A stretch of 64,000 nucleotides of DNA from Warburgia ugandensis. Lineage: Eukaryota > Streptophyta > Magnoliopsida > Canellales > Canellaceae. Position numbers and translations under genes: made by a program. The stretch lies in NCBI GenBank assembly GCA_035236585.1, contig CP141138.1, positions 26,547,437-26,611,436 of the forward strand, in the 5' to 3' direction. Below are positions 25,117 to 37,860 of the stretch, in pieces (the stretch's first letter is position 1; every line of letters starts with the position of its first letter). The notes below the pieces were generated by a model. The model saw nothing but the letters and a program-made list of their open reading frames with translations. It had not been told where the DNA came from and searched no databases.

Positions 25117-25464
25117 TTGCGGGTCAAATTTATCAAATCCATATCTATACATATATGCATGTATATAAATGAACTTTCACTAAATGTTCTTTCTCAAAAT
25201 CATGAAGAAATAACTAATTTAATGGATAAAATACAAGATAATACTTTATGCAAAAAATTACTTGAAGCAATTCTTGGTAATAAATTAAGAAATGAATCTA
25301 CATCTATAAGCTTTGACAATGCTTATAAAATATCTGAAGTCACTCAAAGACTTGGGAAAAAATTGCAAAATAATTTTTCAATCACAATACATGATCTTAA
25401 AAGAGAATATATTCTCTTAAAAGCTAAAGTTGCTGAGTTAAAATGTAATATTCCCAATTTCTAA
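25117..25464 (+). CDS. Unassigned 115-codon open frame
   Basis: An AT-rich frame encoding a hydrophilic, Lys/Glu/Asn-rich protein with a helical, probably coiled-coil C-terminal half (ITIHDLKREYILLKAKVAEL). The in-frame start may be too far upstream; the first part (to about residue 20) looks non-coding. The composition resembles the degenerate caulimovirid-like fragment at 54010-55060, so it could be another piece of such an insertion. I cannot assign it. It lacks any visible plant promoter or neighbouring exon. Confidence 0.3.
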   Translation: MRVKFIKSISIHICMYINELSLNVLSQNHEEITNLMDKIQDNTLCKKLLEAILGNKLRNESTSISFDNAYKISEVTQRLGKKLQNNFSITIHDLKREYILLKAKVAELKCNIPNF

Positions 25465-25846
25465 ATAATATTTCATGTATTTTTTTACCATTTTAAGTTG
25501 AAATGAAATGTAAATTTAGAATTCTATTTTTTTTAGTTTCAATGACATAAATTTTTGAAAAACATGAAATTAACCCAAAATTACAACATGCATGAAAAGA
25601 ACTTTCCAACAACACTAAGAACAATGAAATCAGTGTCAAAAGAGAAATTATGAATATTGCCAACATGGGGCCAAAAGGAGAAGACAGTTAACAACACGAG
25701 AGGACAACTACTTTCCTCTCTCTCTTCTCTCTCACCATTTTTTATTTGACAACCAAATTTTTGTACCAATAAATGATAATGACGCTCTCACCCACGGAGG
25801 ACCTACCACCATCCCAAGACCAATTGTCTCCTCTGGCAACCAAAGA

Positions 25847-28800
25847 TGCAACATTCCTAATTTTTAAATCACAATGTCAGTGAATTTTGAAAAATGTTAA
25901 ATTGGGATAAAAAGGAAATAGTGAAATTTCATAATCTTGGAGTTTTATGAGTGATAAATTTGACATATATCAAAAAAAGTGTCAGAACGTTGATATTTTT
26001 AGTGTACTCAAAAAATGGAATCCAATGACACTGAGAAAGCCCAAATTGAGGTTCAGACGAAAATTTGCCTAATTATTTTACAAAAGGGCAAAAAAAATCA
26101 TATGACATGTGGGCCCACAATGCATTGATGCGGGTCCTAGAATTTAGACTAACCAAAATGGATTTGGAAATATGCTAATTATGTGAGAACTTGTAGTTAC
26201 CTCACAGTAACTAAATTTAAGGCAAAAACCCCATTTCTCTTAAACAATATTCATCTTCTTCTTCTCCTCTGATTCTCCCCTTTTTCCACAATCAGCTGTG
26301 ATTGAATCTAACTACGTTCAACACCATAAATGGATCTCACCTTCATCCATGGAGTTGCAGTGACTAATCACCTAAAGAGCATCTCAATCGTGCCTTATCT
26401 CTCCATCTCAGGTAAAAGCATCAAGATGCACCGATTTGAGAGGTAAGATTCAACTTTTTTCTTATTTTTCCCTTCTATTGTCTTCCTTTCATTACCTTTT
26501 ATCTTTCCCAACACATAAATCGGAGATTTTCATATGGGTAGGGTTTGAATCTAAGAAAAATCATGACATGGTAGAAAACCCATCTCAAAGATAGCTCAGA
26601 TGGATAATCTGAACCGTCCATTGGATTCAGGGACCCTCAAAAACTTAGAAATAGTAAAAATAGAACAAAAATTAGATCATTTAGGACTTTGATCAATAGA
26701 TTGAATGGTCTGGGCACATCATCCCCAATAGACGTAACACCCAGAATGGGTCCATAGGATGCTCAGATGAAGACACCTGATGCAGTGCAACGTCGGGGCG
26801 TCTTAGAAACTAGGATGCATGCAGGAGTGTCTTAGCAATTGGGACGCCCAGTGGAACTAAGGACATCCGTTTAAATTGAATTCGGCCTAGACTTTGATTT
26901 GATTCGTTCCAAAATGAACTGAAATTTGCAATTGTGGGGGATAGATAAGGCCGATTTTTTATCTGAAATGTTCGTTGAAATTGTCTCAACAAGACGGACA
27001 TTATTTTAGCAACAAAATCTTGATATAATTACATATAGTCAGATCAAATTCATGAAATTTTTTCCAATTACTTAGATTGGACTGGTCAAAGGATGATTAG
27101 GCTGTGGAACTTGGACAATTAGATGATCCAAGGGATGAACTGAAGGATCTACGGACCAGATCATGTATATTCATCATAAAAATTGATCCATCAATCTGAG
27201 TAAGGAATAAGAAATTATTGATCAGGGAGTGATCTGACCATTAGATCAAGATATAAATCATAGATATACATTGAAATGAAATAATAAACATGAAATTGAA
27301 TTGATCTTGATCTTGATCTTGATTATTAAGACTGGAATTAGTACTCAAATCATAAATTGGGGTTATTAAGAATAATCCAACGATTGGATCACCTTGATTT
27401 CCATTGACATGGAATGAATTAAGCCTTTTGTGATCAAGAGACATTAAATTAGCAAATTATAACTCTGATCAATGATCAGATAAAGTAGATGGGTATTGAA
27501 TGTTTTGAAAACTAATTTAATAAGATAAATTAGATGATCTAGACCATTGAGCTAGATCAAAAGCTAGATCATGGGATCATTATATAAATTGATACATAAA
27601 TGGACACGATTTAAGAAAAAAAAAAACTTATAATGGATTACATTGAGGGAAATGGATGACGCAAAATAGTACTATGGTACTGATAGGTACATCAAATCGC
27701 ACAGGCTGAGAGGATTACACGCCTAATTTGATTGTTTCCCTCATTGAGGTAGGTGACGACATTTAATGTTACATATTATTTTTCTAAAATCTCACACTAT
27801 CATAACATCTTGATTGACTGGGTTTGTTTGTAACATAGTTTCCTTATTAAGTGCACTCATGATTTATAAATTATTATGCTATGATTTGATATGAGATTTT
27901 GACAGCGCATTGAATGGATTTTTATAATCGATCTATTTTATAGTATTGATACCTGTGGATCTTATATATGAATTGTAAAAATCTCTTCTTTATTGCATCA
28001 TTGAGATTGGATGATTTTCATAGAATTGGTGGTGGAGGCTTGGTGGTTAGTCCTTGAGAGGCTAACCTCGGGATGAGGGGGTGCCTTAGGATGGTGAACC
28101 ACAAGTGCTCCTAATTTTATGAGGAGGCTTTGGTGGCTAGTCCTTGATAGGCTAACCATGGGATGAGGGGCGTGCCTTGGGATGGTGAGCCACAAGTGCT
28201 CCTAGTTTTATGAGATACATGATTTTCATTTATTTATTTATTTTATGCGAGTGCTTTCACCTAGTAGATGTCATGCTAATAGGGATTAGGGCCAGCCACA
28301 CACCCTCTGATTTTATTTGATGATAGACACCTGCTCACTAATGGCACTCGGTAGGAGTTGGTATCATGGGTAATCCACACTATTGATCTGATCCCACGCA
28401 TGTGGATGGACAGTGAGTCTCCCATTACGATGTCAACAAGGAGCGACAGTCGATAAACATGGGAGTATGGTTACCACTGCAGCATGACGATCCATACTCT
28501 TGTTCTGTGTGTATGCATGATGAGAATTGAGATATTATTATATGCCTGGGTGTGATGACACTCAAAGGATTGGTATGAGTACTCATGACTTGTTATGCGA
28601 GTGTATGGGACACTCGTGAGACCCATATATCTGGGTGCCCCACCCATTAACATTATGTTCATGTGAGATTTTATCAGATCGTGCTTTACATCCATGACAT
28701 CTATGTTTTATTGCACATAATATTTTGCTACTTATATTGACATGATTTATGACGTTTATGTTTCATGGATATTGTGATTTACACTCATATTAGTTCTTGC

Positions 28801-29416
28801 TCTTGGGTTATTCTTTTTATGCAATAATATCATTACATTAAATGTCTATGTACCTACACAAACAATAGCTTGCTGAGGCATTGCTTTGTTTTGTAATGCC
28901 TCAGATACTTAGTGCTACAGCAGGAAAGGCAAAAGCGTGGAAGGACAGTGATAGCATTAAGGATCATCCTTAACTTTTTCTGATAGATAATTTGCTATGA
29001 GTGACTAAATAGACTTCATTCAAGTTCATCTTTATGGGTTGTGCATATACATGATTAAGTTTGATTATGATACTTATATATTGTGGACATGTTACTGAGG
29101 ATGATGGAATGTTATGATGGATAGACCTTGGGGCCACATTATTATGTTTTCTTAATGCTGGTTGTTTACAATGAAGGAGCCTTTGGTTTTGACTTCGAAT
29201 TTGATATCAGATTTGGCTTAAATTTCTTGCAACATATATATTAATCTTGAAATTGTATTGGTTATGTTTTTGGGAGTGTATAACACCCGAGGCTTTTTAA
29301 AAGAATGTTTTGATATATTTAGTAAATAAAAAAATTTTAGAATAGGGATCCCTACTATATTTATTATTACTTCATTTATTAGTATCTAAAATGTTAGAAA
29401 AACCCGGGGCTTTACA
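25847..29416 (+). mobile_element. Solo LTR C, Tekay/Del-like, 3.6 kb
   Basis: It starts TGCAACATTCC (TG conserved) and ends AACCCGGGGCTTTACA. A perfect AAAGA duplication flanks it at 25842-25846 and 29417-29421. It shares TAGCTTGCTGAG (28867) with solo LTR A and the CCCGGG-type terminus with the LTRs at 17982 and 60433 (inverted there). There is no internal domain, so it is a solo LTR. It contains an 89-bp tandem duplication at 28036-28213. Confidence 0.85.
28036..28213 (+). repeat. 89-bp tandem duplication inside solo LTR C
   Basis: Units 28036-28124 and 28125-28213 start AGGCTTGGTGG and AGGCTTTGGTGG. They share TAGTCCTTGA, CCACAAGTGCTCCTA and TTTTATGAG with about ten differences. The TGGTGGTTAGTC core is the counterpart of the TAGCCTCCACGG block of the minus-strand LTRs. 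Confidence 0.88.
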
Positions 29417-29490
29417 AAAGACGAGCCAATTGAAGGTTTTCACCAAATTAATTGGAAACATTCGTTGAATGGTGTTTATCAAGATAGATC

Positions 29491-31068
29491 GATGATTTTC
29501 GATTGAAGTGCACGGGCTATTGTAGGGTAGCTTATGCAAGTACGGGTCGATCCCACGAGGACTTGATTTAAAATGGAGTTTTAAATAAAATCTAATTAAT
29601 TAAAAGAACCAAAACAAAGATTATACTAGAATTAAACTAACAATGAAATAAAATTCAAATTTATTCAACTATTGCAATGTACACAATTATTAATTCCAAA
29701 AACACAGAAAATAAAACTAAAAGCCGTCCTGGATACGCCTGTCCCTGGATAGTCAAAATGAGGATAAAACAGAACCGGGATATAGATGTAAATAGAACAG
29801 GGACCCAAATGGAATTAAACAGGGGACCCAAATGGGATTTCTGAGATCTGCCAGGGGCAGACTTGGAATTCTTCAAGGTTCTGGTTTTAAACGAAAAACC
29901 AGGAAAACTCGTTGAGGTGAAAACCGGAGGAGATGGGGAAGAAGAGGAAGAAAAGGAGAAGAAGGAAAGAGGAAGGAGATGGGCGTGGGAGAAAAAACCC
30001 GGTTCGGGTTTCCTTCCCCTAGACCGTCTGGTGACAGAGACCGATGCCGGAGGTGGTGGGATGTGCGCTTGCCGGTGAAGAGAGAAGAACCCAGGTACTG
30101 GGCCGTGCTGGTTCAGTGTCGCCGGTGATGAGGGATTGTAGAGGAGAACGACGAAGTAAAGGAATTGGGAAACAGGGGAGAGAAGGGCGTTGGAGCGGGC
30201 TGAGGTAGACGGTGAACAGATGGGAGATGATGCCAATGCTGATGCATCAATCAGTGTTGGGATCGAACAGTGGGAAAGAGAATAGAGGGAGAAGGGAGAA
30301 AGAAGATGTGAAGAGAAAAAGAGAGGAGAAAAGAGAAGTGGGAGATGGTGGAAGAGGAGAGAGAGCAAGAGGAAGGGTGCGTGAGATGGGTATGGTGAAG
30401 AGAAGAGAAGAGGTGGGTAAGAGAGAAGAAGAGGGAGAGAAAGACGTTAGGGAGAATCCCTTGTGTGAAAGAAGGGAGAAGAGAGATAAAAAATATAAGG
30501 AGGGAGAGTTGAGTACGTGAGAATGAGGAAAGGGAAAAGAAAAAGGAAAGAAGGAAAAAGAAAGAGAAGGAAAAGGAAAGAAAGAAAGAAAGAAGGAAAA
30601 GGAAGGAAAAAGAAAAGAAAGAAAAGGAAAAGAGAAAAAGGAAGGGAAAGAGGAAAAGGAAAAGGAAAAAGGAAGAAAAAGAAAGAGGAAGAAAAGGAAA
30701 GAAAGAAATAGGGAAAGGAGTTGTTCTTTCCATTTTGTCCATTATTTTTATTCCATCCATCTCCATGGGTGATCTGGTCCATCCATCGCCCTTTAAGATG
30801 ATCTGCACCGTTATCTTTTACTCGTATCCATCCGTGCGTCCTTTGGTTGATCTGCAAAAGAAAAGACTAAATTAGAATCATCTGAACCGCACATTAGTCA
30901 TCTAATGAACTCTAATGATCATCTGACCGTTGATTTTGACAAATTAAGGTTTGGATGGTCAATTGGATTTATATTCAAAATCAAGCTAAGTTTTGTAAAA
31001 TTGAACGGTTAGATGATCTAATTGAACGCTAAATTAGGGAAATTTTGACCAAAATTAAACACTTAACA
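29491..31068 (-). mobile_element. Athila-like solo LTR D
   Basis: The plus strand shows the inverted Athila-like terminus (GTGCACGGGCTATTGTAG, then GGTCGATCCCACGAGGACTT) at left and AAAATTAAACACTTAACA at the right end (31068). No PBS is found to its left and no PPT to its right, so it is solo. The left terminal bases are mutated; AGATC (29486-29490) and ATATC (31069-31073) may be a duplication with one mismatch. The middle (30268-30716) is an almost pure purine tract on plus. Confidence 0.78.
30268..30716. repeat. Long purine-only tract (G/A), about 450 bp
   Basis: From GTGGGAAAGAGAAT to GGAAAGAAAGAAATAGGG the plus strand is almost only A and G, with AAAGG, AAAGA and AGGAAA micro-repeats (purest at 30523-30711). 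It gives long Lys/Arg/Glu or Phe/Ser/Leu open frames in several frames, which are not genes. In LTR sense it is a pyrimidine tract. Confidence 0.9.
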
Positions 31069-31571
31069 ATATCCTTTTACATGTACAACTCAACCAAAGT
31101 ATCGACAATGTTTTTGTTCATTAGCACTATTTATGACTTGAGATTACCAAAATACCTTTATTTATTGTCTTCACCAAAAAGGAGTATACTTTCTATATCA
31201 AATCAACCAACTCTTTGTTTTTTCTTTCTCCAAGCAACTTCATTTATTTCAAACTCTCACATTTACAACCTTACGTCTTTTGCGACATTTTCATTCCATT
31301 TGTAGTTGTTCGAGTATAACTACCATGTGTTTTTTATTGATCAATCAAAACATCAAGGTCATCCAAGGTCAATTTTTATGCTAAGTGGGCTATACAAATA
31401 CTACAAGATTTTATGTTTTAAAAAGGCAGATAGGAATGGACCTGGTGGGAGCTATGCTAGGAGATATGGGTTGGCCTCTTACCTCTGAAATTGATATAAT
31501 ATTGGGTACTCTAGCCCATCAAAGGGTTGTTTTTCAAGTAAGGGAGTCACATTGCCCTACCTATGAATATT
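31069..31571 (+). other. Fragment resembling Tekay-like LTR sequence
   Basis: GCTATGCTAGGAGATATGGG and the following TTGGCCTC...CCTCTGAAATTGAT at 31450-31495 match ATGCTAGGAGAGTTACGAGG and the TTGGCCAC...CTCTGAAACTTGAT part of solo LTR A (15929-15978). The Athila at 31572 has inserted into this fragment; ATATT at 31567-31571 is its left duplication copy. Confidence 0.45.
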
Positions 31572-33373
31572 TGTTAAGTGTTTAATTTTGCCTAAAATAA
31601 TCTTAGATTAACATTTTATTAGATTATTTAATAAAGTAATTTTGTATTTTTAAGTTAAATTTAGCTCTAATCAATCATCTGATCGTTAATTTGAAAAAGT
31701 TAATGATCAGATGATCATCATAGCTAATTAGATGCATAGTTTATATAATTCTAATTTTTGTATTATGTTTTGCAGATAATCCAAAATAATTTGGACGGCT
31801 CAAATTGACCTAATCGGTGTAGATCTTCAAAGTGGCTGGATGGACCCATCTCATAAGAGATTATTGTTTAAACTAAGTGTGTAAGTGGGCTGCAAACAAT
31901 GAAGAGGGAAACAAGGAAGAAATTATGGAGAAGGAAACATGGAGCCGAAAGGAACCTAAAAAAGAAATGCAAATTGAAAAAGTGGGATGTTAAAAGCAGA
32001 TGTGGAGAATTGGCTAGGGGTTGGACGTGGATAGAGGAACTAGAGGGAGGTTCATCTTAGCTTCTCTCCCTATTATTAGCTTGACACACACCACCAACCT
32101 CTCCATCCAGCGCACCTTCCATAGCCATTCAGCCCTCTATTCCCATCATGATTTATCACAGTTTCCCTAATTAGTTCCCCTGCATTTCCAACTAATTTCC
32201 CTGCTATTCTCATTTTATTTGCAATCTTTCATTATCAAAGATAGAACCCACTTCAATTTCATCGTAAGGCTTTCTCTGTTCCAGTTCACTGGCATCACAA
32301 AACCCAGACGTCAGTCCTTACTATTCCATCGCCAAACAGAGCGCATGTTCTAAGATCTCCTACAGCTCCATCTCCCTTCTTCCTCGTCCTACCCAAGCTA
32401 CCAAACCTGTCTCTTTCCACTCTCTCCACCTCTGTGTCCCTTTCCTCTGTCACTCAGCCTAATCCTCTACACCTAGCCTAGACCAGGAGCAGCCCTCCAT
32501 GAGCCTTGCACGCCCCCCAGTTGGATGACTTGGGCATCTAAACTAGCCGCGTGATCTTCTACTCCATTCACCGGCAAACCTCTCCGTCTTTTTTCTGTTG
32601 TTAGCTGACCCATCAACCCACCATACCAGTCGCCTAATTTCCCACCTTTGTTCCATTCCAAACCCCACAATACCAGATCTACTCCATGCATCATCATCTA
32701 CCAGGCAGAACCGTGTTATGCTTGTCACCGGAGAGCACCTGTTGGAAATGCCAACTACCTCTTCTTCCACCACCCGATGGCCTTGTCACTTCACAGGGCA
32801 GCACCGCTTGACTCAAAAGAAAGGACCTAAATTGGGTTTTCCCCCATTTCCTCCATTTTCCTTTTCTCACCTCCCCCATCTTCCACTGCTCAATCTTCCT
32901 CCTTCGGCTGGGTTTGGTGTCATAGTTAAAGAAATAGAAAACAAAAAATTTCTATGTATGCCCTTTGATCTTTAATTATAATGACATTTGTATCCCTAGT
33001 TTAGTTACATTTGTGTTCTATTTCATTCTAGTTAAGCATTATTCCAGTTTTGACTATTTAAGGACTGTGTTATCTCCAACAATTATTTGACTTGTTATGT
33101 GTTGTAATTAATTAGAACCTGTTGTGATTAACTACGTGACGTAGCAGTCAAACAGAGAAGTTCTCACTAATTGCCATTTACTTTCATTTATTACTTAACT
33201 TAAGTTTAGAATTATTTACTCATGGACTGCATAATGGACTTGAATTTTATTTCTTCCAAATTACAATTAAAATTTGTGTAAACTCTACCCTTTCAAGTCG
33301 AGTCCCCGTGGAATCGACCCGAACTTGCACTAATTATTCTACAACAACCGTGCACTTGCGGAAAATAGCAACA
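31572..33373 (+). repeat. 5' LTR of the Athila
   Basis: It starts TGTTAAGTGTTTAATTTTGC and ends GCAACA, 1.80 kb. Compared with the split 3' LTR it has indels: about 60 bp extra near 31890-31950 and about 75 bp extra near 33190-33260. The terminal block contains GTCCCCGTGGAATCGACCCG and a CACTTGCGGAAAA end as in its relatives. Open frames at 32473-32975 are by-products of the pyrimidine-rich middle. Confidence 0.93.
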
Positions 33374-33379
33374 AGCTTT

Positions 33380-33397
33380 TGGCGCCGTTGCCGAGGA
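33380..33397 (+). other. tRNA-Asp-type PBS of the Athila
   Basis: TGGCGCCGTTGCCGAGGA lies six bases after the LTR end. It is the characteristic Athila/Tat primer site and is the best preserved of the three in the window. Confidence 0.92.
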
Positions 33398-34635
33398 CCC
33401 GCAATGGTGCTTTCATAAATTTTAATTAAATTTTTAAAAAATTAAAAATTTTAGGAGTTGCATTGTTTTAACATTTTAGGTGCATTTAAAAAAAAATAAA
33501 TTAGTGCATAAATTCAATTTCTCCTAATTTTTGGTACTTATTGATAATTTCTTATTTTGCAAGAAAATTGAAAAAGAAAGGAGAAATTCAAGGAGTTTAA
33601 TTAGGATAATTGCAATTTATTTTTTAGTAAATTCTAGTGAGGATTTGATGTAATTATTTTATTTTTACAATTCATTTAAAAGGATGTAATAATATAGGTC
33701 AAGAGTGGGCCATCGTAACCTAGAAGTGGAGGTGAAATGTAAATGGTCCCACCCTTGTACAAGAAGACATTTTCTTGGATCCCACTGTGAGAAATTTCTA
33801 AACTCCTTAAAAGTTCTAGTTTAGGTTATGCATTATAAGTTAAATTTGCATTGATTGTTAGTATATAAATCATATAAAATACATTTGATATATGTTGCAT
33901 TTTTAGGGTTTACATTAGTTTATTATTTTTTATTGTATTTTTAGGGCATGTTTAACTACTTTAAGGTAATTATATGTTGACCGAATTACCATGGAATGGA
34001 AAATTTAATTAGTAAGGGCACCCAACCCCACAAGGTCAAGGGTGGATTTCATCACCACCTCTTGGCCCACCTAATATAATCACCACAAACACGTAATTCA
34101 ACCTTTAAAATTAATTAAAATCAATTAGAAGAGACCTATAGGGCCCACCACTGCTCATAGGACCCTCTTGGAAGGAGGTGGCCTATTGCCACTCCAGTGG
34201 CCCCTATTTAACCGACTATGCTAGTTTTAAAATGACTAGCTCTGCCAACACATACTATAACTCAATCTACCTATGGCTAACTGATGAGGGTGTGAAGTGG
34301 TTGATTAGGTAGGATCTAACTGGTAAGTAGTAAGACAAGTCTGAAAGAGAGGAGGAGCATTAGATTAGGCTAATCTAAAAGCTTCTCCCCTATACAATTC
34401 TAAGATAATCATATTGTTTGCTTGCTAGCCTTATGGGTGTTTGAATTTTTGTGCCCTATCATTAGCATTTAGGTTGCATTAGTTAGGTAGTAAAAAAAAA
34501 AAAAAAAGCCCTTGTTGTATGCACTTGTGGACACGCAACAAAACTGGACGTTTAGTCAAAAACAACATATAACAAAGATCAAGGGGTAACTCACCCCTCG
34601 GTAGTGTTAGAGGAAATCAGGACCCCACACTCATT
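33398..34635 (+). other. Leader of the Athila
   Basis: 1.2 kb without a reading frame. Blocks shared with copy 2 (45522-46737) include TTAATTAGTAAGGGCACCC, TTTCATCACCAC, TTGGCCCACCTA and AAATTTGCATTG. The shared leader is the main link between this Athila and the non-autonomous family. An A-run lies at 34492-34506. Confidence 0.8.
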
Positions 34636-36440
34636 ATGAATGAGGACCCACCACCTCTAATAGATGAAGAGCATCAACCTCCACCAAGGGGGAATAATCA
34701 TCCACCCATCCCTAAGAATTGGAGAAGAAATGGAAATGTAGAGTGGGACCAACAGAGTGACCATGGGGATAATGATTTCTATCAAAACCCTCATGGTAGA
34801 ACACTAAGGAATTACCTTCAGCCAACTTGTACACGTACACCATCTTGTGTCATTCTACCTCAAAATGCATATACCATAGAGGTGAAAATGGGAGTAATTC
34901 AATTACTCCTTAAATATCATGGGTTGGATAGTGAAAGTCCTTACCTACAGCTAAAAGAATTCGAAAAAGTGTATACTACACAGGGCACACAAAATGTTGG
35001 GTTAGATACAATAAGGCTAAAGCTATTTCCTTTCTCTTTAAAGGAAAAGGCTAAGATGTGGTCAATGCATTGCCAGCAGGTTCAATACGAACCTAGCAAG
35101 ACATGACAGGGAGTTCTTGAAAAAGTTCTTCCAAACACATAAAACCAATACTCTTTACCGAAAGATAGTGAACTTTACCCAGAATAACAAAGAGACCTTC
35201 TATTAATGTTGGGAAAGATTCAAGGATCTGTTGTTGACATGTCCACATCATGGATACGAACCCCAGCTCATTATCAACTTCTTTTATGAAGGACTCAATT
35301 CTAATATGTGCCAATTTGTGGAAATGATGTGCAATGGTAATTTCTTGCACAAACAACCAGAAGAGGCACAAGAGTACTTTGATTGGTTAGCTGAGAGAGC
35401 TCAAACTTGGGCAAATTCAAAAAAAGTCAATCATTTAGATAGGACAAAGTCCACATCTTCTAAGGGAAGTATCTATGCCTTAAATGAAAAGGATGGTATA
35501 AATGCAAAGATAACTTCCCTAACTAGAAAAGTAGAGGCCACAGAAATGGGGAAAGCTGTCTCTATGAAGGTCGAACAAGTTTGTGGTATTTGTGAAAGTA
35601 CTGCACACCCTACTTAGGAATGCCCAACAATCCTGGCCTTTCAAGATGTGCTTCATGAACAAGGAAATGCCTTAAATTCTTACAAATGACCGTTTTCCCC
35701 TTATTCTGAGACATACAACCCAAATTGGAGAAATCATCCCAACTTCAATTGGTGAAATGAATCCAATGCTAATGTTTCACACCAGGCCCTTTTCCAACCT
35801 CACTAAGGACCATTTGCTCCTGGACCGTATATGCCTCCACCAAAAAGGTCGGTGGAGGACAACCTTCAACAATTTATTCAAAGTCAGGAAAGGAAGAATG
35901 CTCAATTAGAGGCATCTATGACTGATATGAAGAACATGTTCACACAATTCATGAAAACCATGGATAAAGGAAAATTTCCAACACAACCACAAGAAAACCT
36001 TAGAGGTACAAATGTTGTCAAACAAAAGGGTTCTTCAAACTCAAACATGGAACACACTAATTCAATCACCATTCTCTGTAATGGAAATGTGCTTCAGAAG
36101 AATGGTCCCACTAGAACCGAGAAAACTCAAGAGACCCATCAAGCTAAGGAAAAATTGATTGCTAAGGACCCTGAAGAGAAATTTCAACCATGTACAGAAC
36201 CCTGTCCCATCCCACCTCCATTTCCACAACGATTGCGTCAAATCCCTAAGGAAGCTTCTAGTGATGAGATCATGGATATCTTCAAACAAGTTAAGATCAA
36301 TATCCCAATCTTAGATGCCATCAAGTAGATCCCATCCTATGTTAAGTTTCTGAAAGATCTTTGTACTGTCAAATAGAAGTTGAATGTTCAAAAGAAGGCT
36401 TTCTTAACTGAACAAGTTAGTTTGATTCTTCAGCGTCACA
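34636..36440 (+). pseudogene. gag: Athila gag (broken)
   Basis: The ATG at 34636 opens MNEDPPPLIDEEHQPPPRGN, followed by RTLRNYLQPT, as in Athila gag N-termini. A frameshift near 35090 moves the frame to REFLKKFFQTHK and, after a TAA at about 35200, WERFKDLLLTCPHHGYEPQL, the conserved Athila gag core. A zinc knuckle of CX2CX4HX4C spacing starts at CGICESTAH (about 35583), but a TAG replaces one residue inside it. After another break, 35831-36328 carries a Gln/Lys-rich linker and PPPFPQRLRQIPKE, the usual gag-protease junction. The protein would form the virus-like particle. At least two frameshifts and three stops make it non-functional. Confidence 0.88.
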
Positions 36441-36810
36441 CACCGCTCAAATATAAAGATCTAAGTTGCCCAACTCTCACTTGCACAAGGATCTAATGTG
36501 AATTTAGTCCCATACTCAGTTTATGTGCAATTAGGACTGGGAGAATTCAAACCAACTACTACTACCCTCCAATTGATCGACAGATCTATCAAAATACTGA
36601 GAGGGATAGTAGAAGATATATTTATTCAAATTGAACAGTTCTACTTTCCAATGGACTTTTTGGTCTTAAACACAGAACTGGTGCTAAATGAAAGAAATGA
36701 GATACTAGTAATTTTATGGCAAACATTTTTAGCCACATCCAATGCCCTAATAAATTGTTGGAATGGTGTGATGAAGTTGTCCTTTGGAAACATGACACTA
36801 GAATTAAATG
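36441..36810 (+). pseudogene. Athila aspartic protease (active site lost)
   Basis: The frame after SCPTLTC-type sequence jumps directly to GSNVNLVPYSVYVQLGLGEF, continuing through KPTTTTLQLIDRSIKILRGI and the DIFIQIEQFYFPMDF strand. In Athila proteases the stretch just before this contains the catalytic D-L/S-G-A loop. Here a deletion near 36485 has removed it, leaving GSN. This is the enzyme that would cut the Gag-Pol polyprotein; this copy cannot. Confidence 0.8.
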
Positions 36811-37860
36811 TTTTTAACATCTGCATCTCAAGAGGAGCAGTTAATCAAAACTCTAAAGGAATACAAAGGTGCTATTGGTTGGACATTGGCAGATATAAAG
36901 GGTATTAACCCTTTATTATGCATCCATAAAATATACCTTGAGAATGATGCTAAACCATCCCATCAAATGCAGCGAAGGCTGAATCCCAATATGAAAGAGT
37001 TGGTTAGGGTAGAAGTTCTTAAATTGCTTGATGTGGGAATCATTTACCCCATAAGTGATAGCAAATGGGTAGGTCCAACCCAAGTGGTACCCAAGAAATT
37101 TGGTGTGACAATTGTCACCAACACCAACAACAAACTCATTCCTACCTAAGTTACAACCAGTTGGCACATGTATATTGACTATAGAAAGTTAAACATTGTC
37201 ACTCGAAATGACCACTTCCAATTGCCCTTTGTTGATCAAATGTTGTAAAGGGTTGCAGGCACCCATTTTACTATTTTCTAAATGGTTATTCCGAATATAA
37301 CTAGATAGAAATTGCTCTGGAGGATCAGGAAAAGACTACATTTACATGTCCTTTTGGCACTTTTGCTTACAAAAGAATGTCATTTGGATTATGTAATGCC
37401 CCTTCAACATTTCAATGATGCATGCTAAGTATTTTCAGCGATATGGTAGAGAGATGTTTGGAGGTCTTCATGGATGACTTTTCTGTTTTTGGAGATTCCT
37501 TTGACACGTGTCTTGGAAACCTAAGAAAAGTCTTAAATCATTGTGAACAGAAAAACTTAGTGTTGAATTGGGAGAAATGTCATTTCATGGTTCCTACGGG
37601 ATTTTTCCTTGGCCACATAGTATCATCCAAAGGAATAGAGGTAGATATAGCCAAAGTTGACCTAATTGCCAATCTACCCATCCCTAAAACCATTAAGGAT
37701 ATCCACTCCTTTCTCGGTCATGCAGGATTTTATAGGAGGTTTATTAAAGATTTTAGTACAGTATCTAGACCTTTGTGTCACCTTCTGACAAAGGATACCC
37801 CTTTTGAGTGGACTGATGATTGTTAAGAAGCTTTTGCACAGCTAAAAGACAAGTTGACTA
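36811..37860 (+). pseudogene. Athila reverse transcriptase (broken)
   Basis: 36808-37149 carries the connection and fingers (LKEYKGAIGWTLADIKGINP, then MQRRLNPNMKELVRVEVLKL and WVGPTQVVPKK). After a stop, IDYRKLNIVTRNDHFQLPF follows at about 37174, then a frameshifted palm region. 37422-37826 restores the frame with VFMDDFSVFGD, the Y/F-M-D-D catalytic motif, then NWEKCHFMVPTGFFLGHIVS and FLGHAGFYRRFIKDFSTVS. The motifs are unmistakable, but stops at 37149, around 37246 and elsewhere disrupt the chain. Confidence 0.92.

Noticed and set aside
30212-30857. Several overlapping open frames of 64-185 codons, Lys/Arg/Glu-rich or Phe/Leu/Ser-rich
   Set aside because: They lie in a purine-only tract of a solo LTR; stop codons are simply rare in such composition.
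29486-31073. AGATC/ATATC as a firm target-site duplication for solo LTR D
   Set aside because: Only four of five bases match and the LTR's left terminus is mutated, so it was recorded as tentative only.
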